Source: Sophora flavescens (lineage: Eukaryota > Streptophyta > Magnoliopsida > Fabales > Fabaceae). Taken from it: a DNA stretch of 64,000 nucleotides. Position numbers and translations under genes: made by a program. Below the pieces are notes generated by a model that saw only the letters and a list, made by a program, of their open reading frames with translations, had not been told where the DNA came from and ran no database searches. The DNA lies in assembly GCA_030762895.1 (NCBI GenBank), contig CM061070.1, positions 37,907,279 through 37,971,278 on the forward strand, in the 5' to 3' direction. Below are positions 10,527-19,897 of the stretch, piece after piece. The first letter of the stretch is position 1. Each line of letters opens with the position of its first letter.

Positions 10527-11905
10527 TGATAGTGTGATTTTACATCATATTTTCTGTATACATTTGCATGCATTTTGCATATAGATTAGGCATTAATTAT
10601 TTGATTTTTGTTAGTTTTTCCCTTGGAACGGGTGAAGCGGTGTCTTGGTGTTGTTTTGCAGGAATTCAATGTAAAAATGATCAAAATCAGCCATGGTGGA
10701 GCTTGGATGAAATAAAGCTTGAAAAGTGAAGAATATGAGCCAAACAGAGCCCATCACGGCCTGGCCGTGATGACCATCACGGCCGTGATCAAGCAGAGCA
10801 GAAGGCAAAAGTCAGAGACTGTCACGGCCTGCCCGTGACAGACATCACGGCCGTGACCTACCAGAAATTCAGGATTCGCGTCGCGAACAAAGTTCTCGCC
10901 TCGCGAGAACCCATTTTGTGCAAATTCGCCCACTCCAGAAGCCGTCACGGCCTGGCCGTGATGGCCATCACGGCCGTGACGCGCGACTGATCTATAAATA
11001 AGGCTGCGCTGAACAGAAAAGGGGACTGACTTCTAACCTAAAAAAAGGTCTGGAGGGAGGCATTTGGAGGCACTTGGAGGCTATGGCTGGGCTAGGGTTT
11101 CAACCCTAGAAGGGAGCCAAGAGAGGTTGCTTTGAAGAAGAAGGAAAGCTCACATGGAGCCTCTTCTCTCCTCTTCTCCTATTTCTCTGGTTTGGTTTTC
11201 TTTGTATATGAGTAGTTAAATCCCCTATTGTTGGGGTTAGATGTAGCTTCTCTAAACTTGTTTGTATTTGATTTGGTTTTAATGCTAGTCTCTATTTCTT
11301 TATGAGTATGTGATTCTGTGCTTAATGCTTTCCTTGGATTAGCTACCCATAGGAATGATATGTTGCTTTGATAGATGACTGAAAGGTTGGTGTTAAGGCA
11401 TGCTCATGAATCATATGCCAAGTAGTTCAAGAATCTAGACATAGGTGTTGAATGCTTGCAATCTTATAAGTCTTGACTTAATGCAAAATCACAGATTAAT
11501 CCACCTAAGACATTAGGGTTTGATTTGGGGTTTTAGGCTCAATGCACCTAAGACATTAGGCTTGAGTATTTTAGAAAAGGCTTGATTGTCATAATTGAAT
11601 TAGGACTTGTGTTGATAACCATTTCATTGCAATTAAGGGAGGATTAGTGTAGTCTAACCCTGACAATCTCAACCGCATTTCTTTTGCCTTCCAAGTGTTC
11701 GATAAAATTCCTAAAAGACCAAAAATATTTTATTTCTTTATTTTCTGTTTTAATCTCTCATACTTTAGTTTAGTCTAGATAGTTGTTGAGTTTGTGAATT
11801 GGTAATTGACATCCGATCCCTGTGGATACGATAACCGGTCTTACCACCGTATTACTTGATTGCGACGAGGTGCACTTGCCTTTATATCTTAAAAATCACG
11901 CATCA
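10527..11905 (+). repeat. C 5' LTR
   Basis: 1379 bp, TGATAGTGTG to ATCACGCATCA. A block of perfect and spaced palindromes (ATCACGGCCGTGAT; ATCACGGCC-TGG-CCGTGAT type) and TTCGCGTCGCGAA words lies at about 10750-10985, followed by TATA box CTATAAATAAGG at 10992-11003. The downstream part has no coding frame. Confidence 0.92.
10992..11003 (+). promoter_or_regulatory. TATA box of C 5' LTR
   Basis: CTATAAATAAGG, ten bases after the last CG-rich word; copy in the 3' LTR at 14979-14990. Confidence 0.7.
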
Positions 11906-11911
11906 AGTTTT

Positions 11912-11929
11912 TGGCGCCGTTGCCGGGGA
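11912..11929 (+). promoter_or_regulatory. C primer-binding site (tRNA-Asp type)
   Basis: TGGCGCCGTTGCCGGGGA six bases after the LTR terminus, identical in type to those of T. Confidence 0.9.
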
Positions 11930-12072
11930 TCGGCTTTGCCAATATCAGTAGTAACAAATGAGACAACTAATTTAGACATTTTTTTTATTTTTATCTCCTG
12001 TGTATATTTGATTTTTTGTATATATTTGATCTTTTTGTTTTGAGTTCTGTTTTTGAAAGGTGGACGAAAGTC

Positions 12073-12228
12073 ATGGAAAATTTTTGTTATCCACCTGATG
12101 AGGAAGCTTCCAGTCATGTTTTGGAGGACTACTTGTGTTGGGAAGATGATATAAATTTGGGAGAATTCTTCGAGGAGTTTTCTCTATCTCATAACATCCC
12201 ATCACGAGTCGATCCTATGACTGGTGAG

Positions 12229-12306
<78 letters not shown>

Positions 12307-12822
12307 GAGGAGGATTGGGAAACCTTTTGTTCTTATTTACCACCTCCACCACCATGTATGATTCCCATAGAGCCACATGAAGTGGAAGTTGAGCAGAATC
12401 TGGTTGTGGGAATGGATCAAATTGAAGATGAAGTGGGGGTGGTAAGTGAACCACAACGAGAGGAATTACCTTCCATAAATCCTTGGGAAACAACAAGTGA
12501 GGAGGCAGGGCATCTGGCAAGCACTCCTTCCACCATGCATGCTGAGCAATCTGATTTTACTGCATTAGGAAAATATGTTGGCTTGCATGCATGTGTGGAT
12601 AATGGTAAGTTAGCTCCTCCCACTTGTCTGTCACACTTCCTCTTGACAATTCCATTTGACCCGAGAGGAAGTGAGTTTATAATTGTAAAGGTCAATGGTG
12701 TTTCCACCCAATGGCTGGGTGGAATTGAGAATAAAGTTATTTTACTGCTACAATCACCACCCCAATTTCCATTTGATCCGGGAGGAGGATCCAGGTGGAT
12801 GCTTTTCAATAAGTCAAGCTAG
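12073..12822 (+). CDS. C internal open frame, unknown function, with (IY)n tract
   Basis: Frame of 249 codons from ATG 12073 (MENFCYPPDEEASSHVLEDY), acidic in its first third (CWEDDINLGEFFEEF), then an Ile-Tyr alternation encoded by (TA)37 at 12231-12304, then an acidic and Pro-rich part and a C-terminus with GSEFIIVKVNGVSTQWLGG. I do not recognise the family and see no zinc knuckle, DSG/DLG protease motif or RT motif. An ATG at 12016 would add 19 residues. It occupies the place of gag-pol in related elements, so it may be a remnant of an accessory or Gag-like frame; it could also be fortuitous. The repeat does not close the frame. Confidence 0.45.
12231..12304. repeat. (TA)37 microsatellite
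   Basis: Uninterrupted TA dinucleotide run of 74 bases inside the C open frame. Length in an assembly is unreliable for such tracts; reading frame downstream stays open with this length. Confidence 0.95.
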
Positions 12823-14513
12823 TGACATTAAAGAAGCAATCATTGGGAGGCAACCCAATTTTTCTTTTCCTTTTCCTTTTTCCTTTTTGTTTAGTTAGAT
12901 TTTATTTTAGATTTTAAACTCTTGAATAATTTGAGAAGATCAAGAGTTTTCTTTTACTAATAAATTTGCCAAGTGGTTTTAGGGAAAGAAGGAGGGGAGA
13001 GCAAGAAAGCAAAGTCAGCACCCCTCACGGACGTGATGCATTTCATAAGCAAGTTTCTGACCGGAATGAAAGTCAACACCCGCTACCGCCTCGGTAAGCC
13101 GTTCCAATTTTTTTGTTTTATTTTCTTTTTCTTCTCCTTTCTCCAACTTGATTGTTTACATTGGGGACAATGTAAATTTTTAAGCTTGGGGTAGAGGGGT
13201 ATTTTTGCATATGTTCGTATTTTGCATTTGCATTTTTCATGTTGCATTCATATAGTTTTGCATGATAGTTTTGCATGATCACACAATTAGATTGCCCTTG
13301 TTTAGATTTTGCATCCAATTGTGAGAACTAAGTGCCTATTAAATTGAGATAGTGAATTTTTGAACCCAATTTTTTTTCATTCTTGTGATATGGCTGCAAA
13401 TGAAGAATGCTTGAGATAATCTTGGATAGTTAATAATTAGCATATGGTTATGTGGACTTGTGATTTTCATTGATTCTGAACTAAAATGTGTGATTTTGAG
13501 CCAAAGGGGTACTTACAAAATTTTACCCCATTCTTTGTGTTAGAGTGTTATTCCTCTTGGATGAATTTCTCTAGAACTTGACTTAAAACCATTTTGAAGC
13601 TTAAAAAATTTTTGAAAACATTTTTGAAAATGATTGAGGCAATAGGTATTTTTCTGGCCTTCTGAGCTTTGATTGTTGAAATGCTACCCCTTAGTTGCCC
13701 AATTTTGAGCCTGAAAGAAGAAAATGCTTTTCTTGGTACCCTAAAATGTTTTGATAAATATGCTTGATAAGGGACCTTCTAAAGTATTACAAAAGGGTAA
13801 AAAGGTAGTTGAAAGTTTGGGAAAAGAATCAGAAAAAAAAAATTTATTCTCTTGAGCTGAAAAATCTCCCCTTCTCCAAATAAAAGAAAAACAAAAGAAA
13901 AAGAAAAAATAAAGTAGAGAAGGGGATGACAAAAAGAAAAATGAGAAATAAAAAGAAAAAGAAAGAAAAGAAAGGTGGAAAAATAAATCGAAAACCCAAG
14001 AAGGTATGTTAGAAGGTCATGTTTGCAATGCTTGATGTTTATGTATCCTTTTGAAATGTCCTTTTCTTGATTGCCCCACCTAACGATTAATCCCATGGCC
14101 AAGTTACAACCAAATAAAAGACCTCTTGATTCTAAATTGTTTTCATTAATAAAGTAGAGAATTGGTTGATAGTCAAGCATATGGTAGAATTCATTCCTTG
14201 AGGAAAATTGAACGAAATGTCATATTTCCCTAAACACTTGAGTGAGGTGAGAAAAGAGAGCCCAGCAAATGAATAAGCTTGGGGTGATCTTCATGTGAGA
14301 AAGAGTGCCCAAATCAGTGAGAATATGAGTCTAAGGAACCTAAGCCTCTAATTGGACTTGAATTGATTGTCTCTTGCTGATTTGTTTGAAATGCCTATTA
14401 CTTGGATTAGTATTTACTCGGGTTCTTAATTCACTATCCATGCTTTGATTATTTTATTCTTCTGGCCTTAGTGATTGCTTGAGGACAAGCAATTGATTAA
14501 GCTTGGGGTGATT
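12823..14513 (+). other. C 3' noncoding region and polypurine tract
   Basis: 1.7 kb without credible frames. It contains a T-rich stretch, the TTGGGGACAATGTAAA motif at 13161 shared with D (26814), a purine-rich A/G stretch at about 13850-13985, and the terminal purine tract AAGCTTGGGGTGATT (14499-14513) just before the 3' LTR. Confidence 0.75.
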
Positions 14514-15895
14514 TGATAGTGTGATTTTACATCATATTTTCTGTATACATTTGCATGCATTTTGCATATAGATTAGGCATTAATTATTTGATTTTTGTTA
14601 GTTTTTCCCTTGGAACGGGTGAAGCAGTGTCTTGGTGTTGTTTTGCAGGAATTCAATGTAAAAATGATCAAAATCAGCCATGGTGGAGCTTGGATGAAAT
14701 AAAGCTTGAAAAGTGAAGAATATGAGCCAAACGGAGCCCATCACGGCCTGGCCGTGATGACCATCACGGCCGTGATCAAGCAGAGCAGAAGGCAAAGTCG
14801 AGATCGTCACGGCCTGCCCGTGATGGGGACATCACGGCCGTGACCTACCAGAAATTCAGGATTCGCGTCGCGAACAAAGTTCTCGCCTCGCGAGAACCCA
14901 TTTTGTGCAAATTCGCCCACTCCAGAAGCCGTCACGGCCTGGCCGTGATGGCCATCACGGCCGTGACGCGCGACTGATCTATAAATAAGGCTCACATTGA
15001 ACAGAAAAAGGGGACCGACTTCTAACCTAAAAAAAAGGTCCGGAGGGAGGCATTTGGAGGCACTTGGAGGCTATGGCTGGGCTAGGGTTTCAACCCTAGA
15101 AGGGAGCCAAGAGAGGTTGCTTTGAAGAAGAAGGAAAGCTCACATGGAGCCTCTTCTCTCCTCTTCTCCTATTTCTCTGGTTTGGTTTTCTTTGTATATG
15201 AGTAGTTAAATCCCCTATTGTTGGGGTTAGATGTAGCTTCTCTAAACTTGTTTGTATTTGATTTGGTTTTAATGCTAGTCTCTATTTCTTTATGAGTATG
15301 TGATTCTGTGCTTAATGCTTTCCTTGGATTAGCTACCCATAGGAATGATATGTTGCTTTGATAGATGACTGAAAGGTTGGTGTTAAGGCATGCTCATGAA
15401 TCATATGCCAAGTAGTTCAAGAATCTAGACATAGGTGTTGAATGCTTGCAATCTTATAAGTCTTGACTTAATGCAAAATCACAGATTAATCCACCTAAGA
15501 CATTAGGGTTTGATTTGGGGTTTTAGGCTCAATGCACCTAAGACATTAGGCTTGAGTATTTTAGAAAAGGCTTGATTGTCATAATTGAATTAGGACTTGT
15601 GTTGATAACCATTTCATTGCAATTAAGGGAGGATTAGTGTAGTCTAACCCTGACAATCTCAACCGCATTTCTTTTGCCTTCCAAGTGTTCGATAAAATTC
15701 CCAAAAGACCAAAAATATTTTATTTCTTTATTTTCTGTTTTGATATCTCATACCATAGTTTAGTCTGGATAGTTGTTGAGTTTGTGAATTGGTAATTGAC
15801 ATCCGATCCCTGTGGATACGATAACCGGTCTCACCACCGTATTACTTGATTGCGACGAGGTGCACTTGCCTTTATATTCTAAAAATCACGCATCA
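14514..15895 (+). repeat. C 3' LTR
   Basis: 1382 bp, nearly identical to the 5' LTR. The differences are concentrated in the CG-rich block and just after the TATA box (about 14796-15045), for example GTCAGAGACTGTC in the 5' copy against GTCGAGATCGTC here. Confidence 0.92.
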
Positions 15896-15919
15896 AGTTT
15901 TTGGCGCCGTTGCCGGGGA
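15896..15919 (+). other. Extra C leader and primer-binding site after the 3' LTR
   Basis: AGTTT plus TGGCGCCGTTGCCGGGGA follows the 3' LTR exactly as it follows the 5' LTR, then the sequence switches to T2 protease sequence. A normally integrated element ends at the LTR. This implies that C was once part of a longer LTR-int-LTR-int array, or derives from a circular or recombined intermediate. Confidence 0.9.
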
Positions 15920-15980
15920 CTACCTCATCATCTTGCACCCTTAGAGTGAGTTTCCCTTGTCGCACATCTATCAAGGCACC
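15918..15980. repeat. 63-bp direct duplication flanking C, right copy
   Basis: Second copy of the T2 protease segment at 10464-10526; one base differs. Confidence 0.88.
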
Positions 15981-16103
15981 CCCAGTGGCCAAGAAGGGCC
16001 TACCCAATATGAGAGGGATCTCAGCGTCTTCATCCATATCAAGCACTACAAAGTCCACCGAAAATATGAGCTTGTCCACTTTCACTAACAAGTCTTCGAC
16101 CAC
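15918..16103 (-). pseudogene. T2 protease, middle fragment
   Basis: Frame MVEDLLVKVDKLIF through ILGRPFLATGG, the second half of the retropepsin domain. It is the direct continuation of the T2 gag-pro frame at 16085-18226 but offset by a one-base deletion (AAGGTATTT against AAGGATATTT in T1, near 16112). It ends at the C junction. Confidence 0.85.
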
Positions 16104-18226
16104 TCCATAAGGTATTTAATAGAACGATCGGCCAGTTGGAGTGACATCCGCGTATCCTTGACTTCTTTGATCCCCAACCTCTTCATCATAGAGAGGGGCA
16201 TCAAGTTGATGCTTGCCCCTAGTTCACATAATGCCTTCCCTAGAGTCATCCCCCCAATGGTGCATGGTATCGAAAAAGAACCGGGATCCTTCAACTTTGG
16301 AGGTAGTTTTCTTTGAAGAATGACACTACACTGCTCGGTCAAAGCAACCGTTTCCTCATCCACTATTCTCCGCTTCTTGGAGAGAAGCTCCTTCATAAAC
16401 CGGGCATAAGAAGGCATTTGTTCCAAGGCCTCCGCAAATGGAATGTTAATTTGAAGTTTGCGGAAGACATCAAGGAATCTATTGAATTGCTTATCTTGTT
16501 GAGGCTTCTTCAATCTTTCCGGATACGGTACCTTCATATAGGGCGGGAGGTCCTGGGGTTCAACCCACTTCTTCTTCCGGAACTCTTCATCTACAAGTTT
16601 CAGCCTTCCCCCTTGCTCCGGTGCCTTGTCACTTGCCAACTCCTCTTTCTTAGGCTGCTCTTCCTCAACATGTGGTTGTTCCTGGGCCTTGTCTTCCTGA
16701 GAACTAGTTGCACCCCTGTTAGATCCCAACACCTTACCGCTCCTAATTGTTATGGCATTGCAATGGTTCTTCGGGTTGTTCTCGGTCTCACCTGGGAAAG
16801 TGCCTGGGGGACGCTCATTTAGTTGCTTTGCGAGCTGAGCTATCTGCATCTCTAGATTCTGAATTGTTGACCCCGTGTGAGTTGCCAATTTATTAATGAT
16901 TGCGCCTATGTTGATTACCATCTTTTCCATTGCCGCATTCATCTTCTCAAAATCCAACTCCCAAGGTTGCCTTCCACCATCTGTTATTTGCAACTGATTA
17001 GGCCCCGGAAGAGCCTGTTGAGTATTGCGCTGCTGAATTCCAATGTTCGGCCTCAGACCCTGTTGAGGTTGTTGCCAATTCTGTTGAGGATGTTGTTGAC
17101 CGGCTAGACCACCATTAGCATCACTCCAAGCGAAACCCGGATGGTCTCTCCTCATATAGCCCCTATTCTGATTCTGACTGTTCCTCTGATAGTTGTTTTG
17201 GGGCACGCTGTCATAGAAATTGTGGCATGAGTCCACATGTTCTCGAGAGAAGTTGAACGGACAGCTCTGAGTGTCATGATTTCCATTACAGTTATCACAA
17301 CCCGGAGGCATTCCCTCATGGACCGCATTAACCTTCTTGTTCTCTGACAAAGCCGCAACTTGCATCTTCAATGATTTAACTTGCTCTAGAATGGCTTCCA
17401 TTGTTGCAGAACTGACTCCACTTGAGGTTTCCCTACCACGGTTGTAATCATTATACGACATCTTCTCTAATAAGGCCCATCCATCCTCAGATGATAAAAA
17501 GGAAAAGGAACCGCTAGCTGCAGCATCACAATTCATCTGATAGCGTCCCCTTAACCCGTTAAAGAAATGTTGAACTTTGGAGACCGGGTCAAAGAAAGCT
17601 GAAGGACATCTTCTCAAGAGCACATTGTACCTCTCCCAAGCTTCATTAAAAGTTTCATCCTCTGTCTGTCTGAAAGATGTAACGGCTACTCCTGCTTGTG
17701 CCGCTTTCTGAGGGGGAAAATACTTAGTTAGGAACTTTTGTGCCATTTGCTCCCAAGTTCTGATACTATTCCTATCCAAGCTGTCAAACCAATCGCGAGC
17801 GACATCCCTAAGAGAGAGAGGGAATAGCCGCAAGCGGAACTCATCCTGAGAAACACCTCTTGTCTTCTGCAAGTCACAAGCTTCAAGGAAGTGGGTGATG
17901 TGCCTGTGAGGGTCTTGTCTGCCACTCCCATCAAACTGATTCTCACGGATATAGGCTGTGACACATCCTTCCACTCTGAAGGAGTTTGTATTGGGGTTGC
18001 CTCTCACGATGGAAGAATCACAATCACCCAAGTTGGGTAGACTGTACTCGAAGAGAGGCTTGTAACGAGGAGGAGGAGGAGGAGGGGGAGGATTTTCTTC
18101 TTCCATTCTCTCAAGATCACTCGCTTCAAGCCTTTTTCTTTCTCTGACTTCCTTCCTTAAGCGCATCTCGGTCTTGGTGATCTCCGAATCAAATAGCAGG
18201 TCCTCTTGTGAAAGGGTACCTCGCAT
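16085..18226 (-). CDS. T2 gag-protease (Athila-like), frame intact to mid-protease
   Basis: 713 codons from ATG 18226. Domains: short N-terminus with polyproline, retrotransposon Gag core (RDVARDWFDSLDRNSIRTWEQ; FLTKYFPPQKAAQAGV), a zinc knuckle CDNCNGNHDTQSC, Gln-rich linker, Glu-rich region, and the start of protease. The catalytic motif reads CELGASINLMP, so the active-site Asp (DLGAS in T1) is replaced by Glu and protease would be inactive. The frame ends prematurely because of a one-base deletion. Gag itself looks complete and could still form particles if expressed. The minus-strand 5' LTR is at 18392-19818. Confidence 0.85.
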   Translation of the reverse strand: MRGTLSQEDLLFDSEITKTEMRLRKEVRERKRLEASDLERMEEENPPPPPPPPRYKPLFEYSLPNLGDCDSSIVRGNPNTNSFRVEGCVTAYIRENQFDGSGRQDPHRHITHFLEACDLQKTRGVSQDEFRLRLFPLSLRDVARDWFDSLDRNSIRTWEQMAQKFLTKYFPPQKAAQAGVAVTSFRQTEDETFNEAWERYNVLLRRCPSAFFDPVSKVQHFFNGLRGRYQMNCDAAASGSFSFLSSEDGWALLEKMSYNDYNRGRETSSGVSSATMEAILEQVKSLKMQVAALSENKKVNAVHEGMPPGCDNCNGNHDTQSCPFNFSREHVDSCHNFYDSVPQNNYQRNSQNQNRGYMRRDHPGFAWSDANGGLAGQQHPQQNWQQPQQGLRPNIGIQQRNTQQALPGPNQLQITDGGRQPWELDFEKMNAAMEKMVINIGAIINKLATHTGSTIQNLEMQIAQLAKQLNERPPGTFPGETENNPKNHCNAITIRSGKVLGSNRGATSSQEDKAQEQPHVEEEQPKKEELASDKAPEQGGRLKLVDEEFRKKKWVEPQDLPPYMKVPYPERLKKPQQDKQFNRFLDVFRKLQINIPFAEALEQMPSYARFMKELLSKKRRIVDEETVALTEQCSVILQRKLPPKLKDPGSFSIPCTIGGMTLGKALCELGASINLMPLSMMKRLGIKEVKDTRMSLQLADRSIKYLMEWSKTC

Positions 18227-18367
18227 ACAAAAACACGGCAAGACCAAGTGGAATCAAAGAAGTAGAGAGAAATAATAGTAAATAAAAATAAAAATAAAAA
18301 TAAAAATAAAAATAACTTAACCAAATAATCAAACTTCCCTAAAAATTAGGAAAATTGGTTGTGCCAA

Positions 18368-18385
18368 TCCCCGGCAACGGCGCCA
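18368..18385 (-). promoter_or_regulatory. T2 primer-binding site (tRNA-Asp type)
   Basis: Same 18-base match to tRNA-Asp as at 6488-6505, next to LTR 3. Confidence 0.9.
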
Positions 18386-18391
18386 AAAACT

Positions 18392-19818
18392 TGATGAGTC
18401 ACCGGCAAGTGTACTGGGTTGTCGCAAGTAATAAAATAAACACGGTAAGTAATTACCGAGGTCGAACACAAGGATTGGGCTACCAATTGAACTAGTCCGC
18501 AGGAAATCCGATACGTTTGGTCAAGTAACAGAAGGTGGTTGAGAGAGAGAGATTAAGATCGCAATTCAAATAACAAATCAAATAAAGCTAAGGTATTAAA
18601 ATCTGAAATTAAGATATCTAGGGTCTCAAATCCACCTACCCAATCATGCATAGTACCCAAGTGATGATGAATTCCTCCCTAAATTCAATTACAATGTCAA
18701 CCGGGACCCCCAAATTCTCCTATATCCACTGTCGTGCTCAATAGGACGTATTCGATGATTGGATTAATTACTTACTAGGTCTCATAACCCTAATCATCAA
18801 ACTCTATTAATTCTTGTTCCCTATATGGTTGCACTAATCTCCTACTCACTCTCGTGCAATATTCAATTAGTGATCCCAATTCAAGTTCTAAACGCGAATT
18901 GCTGACTAAGCCTCATCAACGTTAACAAGTCAATCACGCATGCATATGATCAACGCAATCAAATCAGAATTGAAAAACATCAATTGAGAAAAAGGGGAGA
19001 AAAACATACATCACATGAACACTATACCGCCATGGGTGGCTTCATTGATTCCCTAGACGAGGGGATTAGTTCCTCATGCCCGTGACGACACACAAACAAT
19101 CCGACATAATCACCATATCAAAATAAGAAAAAGAAGAAGGGAGACGCAGCTCCAGAGTAACAAGAACTCGTAACAAAACTGATCTAAACAGTGGCTAAAA
19201 CTAGGATTCGGATCCCTAATTTTGATCTGAAACAGCCTATAAATAGGGATTCTGGTTCTCGGCCGCTCGCGGGGCGAACAAGCTTTCGCGAGGCGAACAT
19301 TAGTTTTGGCGCGCTTTCAATTTGGATTCTCGTGAGGCGAGAGTGTGTTCGCGGGGCGAATCTTCAAACCTTAATCTGTCACAGCCATGACCTTCATCAC
19401 GGCTAGGCCGTGATGGTCTCTGTCTTCCAGGGTCTTCAGGCTCTCGCGAGGCGAGAAGCCTCTCGCGTGGCGATCCAGAATTGATGACTGTTGCTGTTTT
19501 GCTGATCTTCAGGCTCGCGAGGCGAGCATCTACTCGCGGGGCGAGTATCTCAGAATGGAAATTTCCACTGTTTCCTTGACTCGAAGTGCTTCCTTGACTA
19601 TTGGAGCTTCATTTCTAACCTGAAATAATAAAAAGAAACAAAAAGCGTAATTCTATTCAAAATAGACTAAAAACTACAAAAATTGCCTAGAACGAGTCAA
19701 AGCCCAACTTAGGAACAAAACAAGGCAAATTTGGGCGAAAACGAGAGTGAACTCGAATAATTTGCACAAAAACCACAGTCCATCTAGTTAATAAACTAGA
19801 TAAGCCAGAGGCTTATCA
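18392..19818 (-). repeat. T LTR 3 (5' LTR of copy T2)
   Basis: 1427 bp, terminus at 19818 followed by the TGTTG duplication. CG-rich block at about 19260-19545, TATA box at 19236-19247. Confidence 0.93.
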
Positions 19819-19897
19819 TGTTGCATCCGAGAGTATGGTGCGTCGGCTATCCTAAGGATCCACCCAAGGTAAGGTGGATTATCCCGACGTAGGTTCT
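19819..19897 (+). repeat. T duplication (right copy) and E 5' LTR, segment 2
   Basis: 19819-19823 is the TGTTG duplication; 19824-19897 is the next part of the E 5' LTR, absent from the truncated 3' LTR. It is cut by element D at 19898. Confidence 0.75.

Larger units (their letters stand above)
10527..15919 (+). mobile_element. Element C: nonautonomous Athila-related LTR element without gag-pol
   Basis: LTRs at 10527-11905 and 14514-15895 enclose 2.6 kb with a tRNA-Asp primer site and a purine tract, but no Gag, protease, RT or integrase frame. One 249-codon frame of unknown function is present. It lies inside T2 in the opposite orientation. After the 3' LTR the sequence continues for 24 bases into another copy of the element's own leader and primer site (15896-15919), then rejoins T2. 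Design and noncoding motifs (CATTGGGGACAATG-like word at 13159, TTGAGGACAAGC near the purine tract) tie it to the T/D family. Confidence 0.88.
104..19818 (-). mobile_element. Element T: tandem Athila-like LTR retrotransposon, LTR-int-LTR-int-LTR
   Basis: Three nearly identical LTRs (104-1529, 6512-7939, 18392-19818) alternate with two internal regions, all on the minus strand. Five-base duplications TGTTG (99-103 and 19819-19823) flank the whole unit but not the middle LTR, so one original insertion was later expanded to a dimer, probably by unequal recombination between LTRs. The primer-binding sites match tRNA-Asp and the proteins are Athila-like Gag and protease. Both internal copies carry the same deletion of reverse transcriptase, RNase H and integrase core, so this is a nonautonomous derivative. 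The second internal copy is interrupted by element C. Without C and its flanking duplication that copy is about 4996 bp, against 4982 bp for the first. Confidence 0.93.

Noticed and set aside
12230..12520. Minus-strand frame beginning with proline-rich sequence and ending in Ile-Tyr repeats
   Set aside because: It is the mirror reading of the TA microsatellite and the plus-strand C frame, with no family features.
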